From: Mesostigma viride | Lineage: Eukaryota > Streptophyta > Mesostigmatophyceae > Mesostigmatales > Mesostigmataceae | Direction of reading: 5' to 3' | Assembly (NCBI GenBank): GCA_009746045.1 | Contig: RPFO01002024.1 | Coordinates: forward strand, 53,697-117,696 | Length of the DNA stretch: 64,000 nucleotides | Part shown: one piece after another, positions 58,870-64,000 of the stretch | Layout of the letters: every line of letters begins with the position of its first letter | Numbering within the stretch: position 1 is the first letter of the stretch | The notes under the pieces: model-generated | What the model was told of the DNA's origin: nothing | What the model saw: the letters and a program-made list of their open reading frames with translations, nothing else | The model's database searches: none | Translations under genes and position numbers: made by a program

Positions 58870-59175
58870 GCGTAGTACCGCGGCACCCGGGTAGTACAAC
58901 GGTACTCCCATGTAGTTCAACGTAGTACGGGTCGAAAATATCTAGTACAGACGGCGGTACGGTAGTACAACGGTACTCCCGTGTAGTTCAATGTAGTACA
59001 GGTCGATGATATCTAGTACAGACGGCGGTACGGTAGTACAACGGTATTCCCATGTAGTTCAAAGTAGTACAAGTCGCAAACAACTAGTACACGTGGTCAT
59101 ACGGTAGTACAACAGCACCCCGCGTAGTTCAACGTAGTACAGGGTGAAGATCTCTAGTACACGTGGCGGCGGGGT
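58870..59175. repeat. TAGTAC tandem repeat block 2
   Basis: About four copies of a ~68-nt unit ATCTAGTACAGACGGCGGTACGGTAGTACAACGGTA-CTCCCATGTAGTTCAA-GTAGTAC. Related to the block at 53780. It lies between the divergent genes starting at 58482 and 59666. Confidence 0.85.
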
Positions 59176-59189
59176 AGTAGCAGGCGGTT

Positions 59190-59545
59190 GAGCGACGGAA
59201 ATGCCGTGGGGCGTCAGGTGGGCGACGGTTTCAGGGGCCTGGCGCAGGTGAGCGACGAAACTGCCGTGCGGCGTCACGTGGGCGACGGTTTCAGGGGCCT
59301 GGCGCAGGTGAGCGACGGAAATTGCGTGGGATGTCGGTTGGGCGACGGTTTCCTGTGTCAGAACGCAGGTGAGCGACGGAAATTGCGTGGGATGTCGGTT
59401 GGGCGACGGTTTCCTGTGTCAGAACGCAGGTGAGCGACGGAAATCGCGTGGGATGTCGGTTGGGCGACGGTTTCAGGGGTCATAACGCAGGTGAGCGACG
59501 GAAATTGCATGGGATGTCGGGTGGGCGAGCAACTCGCGCCGGTTT
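59190..59545. repeat. 60/61-nt tandem repeat, six copies, upstream of the RING gene
   Basis: GAGCGACG(G/A) anchors lie at 59190, 59250, 59310, 59371, 59432 and 59492. Each unit contains GGTGAGCGACGGAAATTGC and GGGCGACGGTTTC. It ends ~100 bases before the start of the RING gene and is probably its promoter array. Confidence 0.85.
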
Positions 59546-59665
59546 CTGATTGGTCACCAGCTCCCCCCCACTGACATAAATTCAGGAAACAGGCCCAACC
59601 TACCACCAATCCTTCAGCTCTCACTCCTACACCGAAACCCTGCTCCCACAAGCAACCAGGTAGCC

Positions 59666-61448
59666 ATGGCCGACAACAACAGCCAGCCCACCGACAGCGT
59701 CCACGCTCGCGACGAGTGCGAGTACGACGACGACGCTTACTACCACGACGACGCCCACTACAACCAGCACACCCCGGACAACGTCGACAACGCACGTGAG
59801 TTTTCGTCGCCCGCTTTCCTTTCGCCCTGTTTTCCTCGCCCGCCCAACCAACACTTGGCCTGTTTTTCGTCGCCCGACTAACACTTGGCCCCTTTTTCGT
59901 CGCCCACCTCGCGTTTCTCCCTGTCTCGCAGATGTCAACGTGGAGGACGACTCCGACGAGGTGGTGACGCGCCCCCGGGACACGTCTTTCCTGTCGGGCG
60001 TGCCCCCGGCCGCCGCTCCCCGCGAGGCGGTCATTCCGCCCTTGGCTCAGGCTCCCGCCCCTGCTAGTGCGGCCCCCGCCTCCACTCCCGGTGAGTGCCG
60101 CGTTTCGCCCCCCTTTTTCGCTCGTCGTCCCGTTCCTTTGCCGTTTTTCGTCGTCTGACCGCCTCCCCGCCGTGCGTCTGACCGCCTCCCCGTCGCAGGT
60201 CTGCTGCGAGGCAACGCCGGCGCCGGCCCCTCTCGCCCTTCGCTGGGGGTCTCCAGCGCGTTCCCGAGCGGCGGTCTCGGCGTCCACAGCCACAACCACA
60301 ACCCCAAGAAGCAGAAGCGGGCGCCGGCGCACACCCCCTCCGCCGTGGGGTGCTCGTGCGAGTGCTGCCCTCACTCCGACGGGGCGCAGGAGGCGGAGTA
60401 CCAGCTGGGCGCCTACAAGCGCAAGCTGGCCAAGACGACCGCCGAGCTGTCCAAGGCTCTTCGCGTCATCACCGCGGCGAGGGCGTGCTGCATGGTGTGC
60501 TCCGAGCCCTTCGACAGCGAGAAGGGCAAGTACCCCGTCCTGTTCCTGACCCGCGACGGTCACGCCTGCCGCCCGTGGTTCTGCAACCAGTGCGCGGACA
60601 GGACGATGGAGAACAAGCAGACTTGTCCCATCTGCCACAAGCCGCTGATGCGGATGACCGACGGTGCGTGGTACACCCGCGACGGCGTGATGTCCGGAGT
60701 GGTGTTCGGCCACACCAACCTCGTCGCCTGCGACCTGTGCGAGGAGACGCACGCGATGGGGGGCGAGGAGGACCACGCCCGCGTGTGCACGGGGCGGTTC
60801 GAGTTCGTGTGCGGCAACTACATCGAGTACGAGGAGCCCGGCGGGGGCAAGGTGCGCCACGGGTGCTCCCACGTGTCGCAGTCGCGCTCGGAGAGCGAGG
60901 CGCACGCCCAGAGCTGCCGCCACAAGCTCATCCCGACGGCGGTGCCGGTGGAGTCCCGCCCCAAGCCGCCCCCCGCCCCCCCCGCCGTGGACTTGGAGTG
61001 CGCGCCCCCGCCCAGCGCCTCGCTCGCCTTGCTGAAGTCGGCGGCCTCGCACGTGGTCGCCTCGAGCTCCAAGGAGATGACGGTGTCGGCGGGGGAGTGC
61101 CTGGCCCAGAGCCTGTGGTCGGAGTGCGGCATCGCCTCCGGGACGTGGACGGACACCCGCGTGCGCAACTTTCTGGACGGGGCCCGCGCCGAGATGAAGC
61201 GGTGGGTGCAGGCGAAGGCCCCCGCGGATCGCACGCCCCTTCGCCAGCGCGGGCGGGGCACGATCCAGGAGCCCTTGGAGGTGGACGGGAGGAGGCGGAC
61301 CCGGAGCTGCAGGCGGGCATGCGGGCGTCCCTCGCGGAGGATGCCCGCCGCCGGGAGTTCGGGTTCCCTTGAGTCGCGGGACTCTCGGCAGACAGGCGCC
61401 GAGTGCGCGTTTTCGGTAGTCAGACAGGACATTGTGCTTATTTATTAA
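59666..61448 (+). CDS. RING-type zinc-finger protein with two spliceosomal-type introns
   Basis: Join of exons 59666-59795, 59932-60090 and 60199 onward. Introns of 136 and 108 nt both start GTGAGT and end (C/T)GCAG with T/C-rich 3' ends. Both keep phase, and exon 2 reads through without stops. Exon 1 is acidic with Asp/Tyr/His repeats. A CECC...H cluster (~residue 147) and a RING-like array CMVC...HACRPWFCNQC...CPIC (~residues 193-245) follow, then further C/H motifs. Near 61287 a 3-G run lies before a frame change; the other frame reads DPELQAGMRASLAED, a ubiquitin-interacting-motif pattern, and stops at 61372, instead of a Arg-rich tail to 61448. A ubiquitin ligase role is inferred. Confidence 0.65.
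59796..59931 (+). other. Intron 1 of the RING gene
   Basis: GTGAGTTTTCG donor, CCCTGTCTCGCAG acceptor. It contains stops in the exon frame. Pyrimidine-rich throughout, with three internal TTGGCC(T/C)...TTTTTCGTCGCCC repeats of about 30 nt. Confidence 0.75.
60091..60198 (+). other. Intron 2 of the RING gene
   Basis: GTGAGTGCCG donor, CCGTCGCAG acceptor. Internally GACCGCCTCCCCG occurs twice. Removing it restores an open frame into the Cys-rich exon 3. Confidence 0.75.
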
Positions 61449-61452
61449 TAAA
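61441..61452. terminator. TTTATTAATAAA palindrome
   Basis: The same 12-nt palindrome as at 45553. It begins within the extended frame's last codons and lies 69 bases after the stop at 61372, a further reason to prefer the 61372 end for the RING gene. Confidence 0.5.
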
Positions 61453-61529
61453 CCGCTCGCTCGCATGCCCCATTCCGAGTCTCCCACATGATGCACTAGG
61501 AGTAGGACTCAGTCAAAAGTTCATGCGGT

Positions 61530-62188
61530 AAACTCAGGACGAACTCTTGCTCTCAGCACGAACCATTCGATCGGCTCCACGGCAAAACGAAAGGTTTGCG
61601 AAACTTTTCGCGTGATTCCCACGGCAAAACGACCCGCTTTGAAACGTTTAGAAAGTTCGGACGGCGGTTCGTGCTGTCCACAAACAGTCGGAACCGGACC
61701 TATTCTCCCTCCGGACGGTGGTGGTAGCCTACCGGGGTGTATATATGGACATTATGGATATATTTATGATAATTGCTAACACATATTATTTACAGGTATT
61801 ATGGATATATTTATAATAATTGCTAACACATAAAATATTGGCGTATTATAATTACAGTATTCCTAACACATAAATATATACATGGGATATGCGTGTATAT
61901 ACTCTATATGAAATACCTTAAATATTTATGTGTTAGCAATTATTATAAATATATACATAATACCAAATATACCCCGGGTAGGATACATCCCCGCCCAGAT
62001 GGATAATAGGTCCGGTTCCGACTGTTTCTGGTCAGCACGAACCACCGTCCGAACTTTCGAAACTTTTCAAAACGGCTCGTTTTGCCGTGGGAATCCAGCT
62101 AAACGTTTCGCAAACTTTTCGTTTTGCCGTGGAGCCGATCCAATGGTTCGTGCTGAGACCAAGAGTTCGCCCTGTATTTACAGCCAGA
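61530..62188. repeat. Foldback element, copy 2
   Basis: Left arm about 61530-61796, right arm about 61920-62188, with the same landmarks as copy 1: GGCTCCACGGCAAAACGAAA, CGGAACCGGACCTATT, GCTAACACATATTATTTACAG. Loop AT-rich and ~125 bp. It is clearly diverged from copy 1 but retains the structure, which argues for a conserved function or repeated mobilisation. Confidence 0.75.
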
Positions 62189-63093
62189 ACATTTGCGGTT
62201 CGACCTCCGGGATCCGGCACCCCGTGACAGGCGACAGCATTACAGGAGACAGCGCGAGACGGGACACGCGTCGACCTCCGGGATCCGGCACCCCGTGACA
62301 GGCGACAGCATTACAGGAGACAGCGCGAGACGGGACACGCGTCGACGTCCGCCGCTCCCCAAAAATAAAATCTAATCCGCATACTATAAATAGCTAATTG
62401 AGCTATGGGTGGTACGGGATTCCCACGGGGAATGGGGACTGTCCCGCCACCTCGCCAGTCACGTGACGTCCATGCCACGTGGCAGCACGCCGTGGGCGGA
62501 TGCGTGTCGTGGACAGGGGCCGTGTCGTGGGAAACTAGGGTTTAGGGTTTAGGGTTTAGGGTTTAGGGTTTGGGGTGTGCGCCGACTAGGGTTTTGAGTA
62601 TCCGCCAATCGGCTGCGAATATTCGACATCCGACGACATCCCCGTGAGCGTCTCGATCCGGCGCACCCGCCACGTGTCGTCACGCGATCGTCGGGGACGC
62701 GCCGTGGACAGGGGAGTCGTGTCGTGGGAAACTAGGGTTTAGGGTTTAGGGTTTAGGGTTTGGGGCATGCGCCGACTAGGGTTTTGAGTATCCGCCAATC
62801 GGCTGCGAATATTCGACATCCGACACCACCCCCGGGACCGTCTCGACCCGACTCTCCCGCCACGTGGCAGCCACCGCTTGGCTGGACAGTGGATAAGGAG
62901 GTACGGAGCACCGGATTCCCCACGTGACTGCCACGTGTCCGAATCCTATTGGTCGATAGACGTCGAGATTTCCAGATCGGACCGGAGATTCGGGACGGCC
63001 GCTTCGAGACCCCCCTGTTCAGGGCCCCCCACGGCCTAAATCTCGAGGGTTCGCCGCGAGGGTTCGGGGTTTAGGGTTTAGGGTTTACGGGGC
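62187..63093. repeat. Left arm of the terminal palindrome
   Basis: Reverse complement of 63094-64000 with only a few differences, mostly single bases in G or C runs plus one substitution (near 62447 / 63746). Contents: two 93-nt direct repeats (CGACCTCCGGGATCCGGC...), CACGTGACGTCC, two ~206-nt direct repeats carrying TTTAGGG arrays, and a final ~200 bp with GGGGTTTAGGG. No gene. Confidence 0.93.
62530..62575. repeat. Telomere-like (TTTAGGG)5 array
   Basis: Five tandem TTTAGGG then TTTGGGG. It matches the plant and green-algal telomere repeat. Shorter arrays are at 62736-62764 and 63067-63087, and mirror copies (CCCTAAA) lie in the right arm near 63100-63120, 63423-63452 and 63612-63657. Confidence 0.85.
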
Positions 63094-64000
63094 GCCCCGT
63101 AAACCCTAAACCCTAAACCCCGAACCCTCGCGGCGAACCCTCGAGATTTAGGCCGTGGGGGGCCCTGAACAGGGGGGTCTCGAAGCGGCCGTCCCGAATC
63201 TCCGGTCCGATCTGGAAATCTCGACGTCTATCGACCAATAGGATTCGGACACGTGGCAGTCACGTGGGGGAATCCGGTGCTCCGTACCTCCTTATCCACT
63301 GTCCAGCCAAGCGGTGGCTGCCACGTGGCGGGAGAGTCGGGTCGAGACGGTCCCGGGGGTGGTGTCGGATGTCGAATATTCGCAGCCGATTGGCGGATAC
63401 TCAAAACCCTAGTCGGCGCATGCCCCAAACCCTAAACCCTAAACCCTAAACCCTAGTTTCCCACGACACGACTCCCCTGTCCACGGCGCGTCCCCGACGA
63501 TCGCGTGACGACACGTGGCGGGTGCGCCGGATCGAGACGCTCACGGGATGTCGTCGGATGTCGAATATTCGCAGCCGATTGGCGGATACTCAAAACCCTA
63601 GTCGGCGCACACCCCAAACCCTAAACCCTAAACCCTAAACCCTAAACCCTAGTTTCCCACGACACGGCCCCTGTCCACGACACGCATCCGCCCACGGCGT
63701 GCTGCCACGTGGCATGGACGTCACGTGACTGGCGAGGTGGCGGGACAATCCCCATTCCCCGTGGGAATCCCGTACCACCCATAGCTCAATTAGCTATTTA
63801 TAGTATGCGGATTAGATTTTATTTTTGGGGAGCGGCGACGTCGACGCGTGTCCCGTCTCGCGCTGTCTCCTGTAATGCTGTCGCCTGTCACGGGGTGCCG
63901 GATCCCGGAGGTCGACGCGTGTCCCGTCTCGCGCTGTCTCCTGTAATGCTGTCGCCTGTCACGGGGTGCCGGATCCCGGAGGTCGAACCGCAAATGTTCT
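63094..64000. repeat. Right arm of the terminal palindrome (window ends inside it)
   Basis: Mirror image of 62187-63093 about the exact centre ACGGGGC|GCCCCGT at 63087-63100, with no spacer. The arm is still mirroring at the last base, so the palindrome extends beyond the window and probably reads back into viral genes. Confidence 0.93.

Noticed and set aside
52270-59545. CRISPR array
   Set aside because: The tandem units are contiguous or near-identical over their full length with no unique spacers, and the context is eukaryotic-viral.
59358-61496. 712-codon minus-strand frame
   Set aside because: Antisense to the RING gene, running through introns and the promoter minisatellite; no motif.

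Overview
The window reads as part of a giant DNA virus genome (nucleocytoviricot-like), either integrated in a eukaryotic algal nuclear genome or a free viral genome that has collected host-type transposons. Viral evidence: densely packed, GC-rich, intron-poor genes, often overlapping or only tens of bases apart, with virus-typical families. These include a DUF5767-like protein, a KilA/AntA-like plus PD-(D/E)XK-like protein, a SprT-like protease, a 2OG-Fe(II) oxygenase, a Rieske oxygenase, a BRO/KilA-like protein, an EsV-1-7 repeat protein, MYND and RING zinc fingers and a small basic YCG...RYYG protein. No capsid, DNA polymerase B, packaging ATPase or late transcription factor is in the window, so assignment below this level is not possible. 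Plant/green-alga type (TTTAGGG)n repeats and copia/hAT transposons point to an algal host, but the lineage cannot be read from the sequence.

Layout. 1-5.9 kb: non-viral flank with a ~172-nt satellite, a GC microsatellite-fronted ORF and a retroelement Gag on the minus strand. 5.97-21.9 kb: viral block A, with small virion-like genes, several single-anchor membrane proteins, oxygenase, nuclease-like and protease genes. It is interrupted at 13.38-15.06 kb by an AT-rich stretch flanked by a repeated 22-nt palindrome. 21.9-29.7 kb: transposon and repeat territory (hAT fragment, ~1-kb G-rich repeats, 5'-truncated copia element). 29.8-30.57 kb: a stranded viral islet. 30.578-38.404 kb: a complete young LTR retrotransposon with a 5-bp target duplication. 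38.4-61.4 kb: viral block B, rich in zinc-binding gene families, several with minisatellite-like repeats in their upstream regions. 61.5 kb to the end: a foldback element and then a huge palindrome centred at 63093/63094 carrying telomere-like repeats, which looks like a viral genome terminus (hairpin read-through or head-to-head junction).

How it fits together. Block A looks like a structural/membrane and nucleic-acid-processing part of a viral genome. Block B looks like a terminal, fast-evolving region of host-interaction genes: MYND paralogues, a RING protein with spliceosomal-type introns, zinc-rich paralogues, a chromodomain-like protein and EsV-1-7 repeats. Many viral starts have a TATA(C/G)/TATC-like motif within about 20 nt of the ATG, and convergent gene ends share TTTATT..AATAAA palindromes. 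At least eight reading-frame breaks coincide with or sit beside G or C runs. These are probably assembly indels rather than decay, and most coordinates of broken genes below are given across the break.
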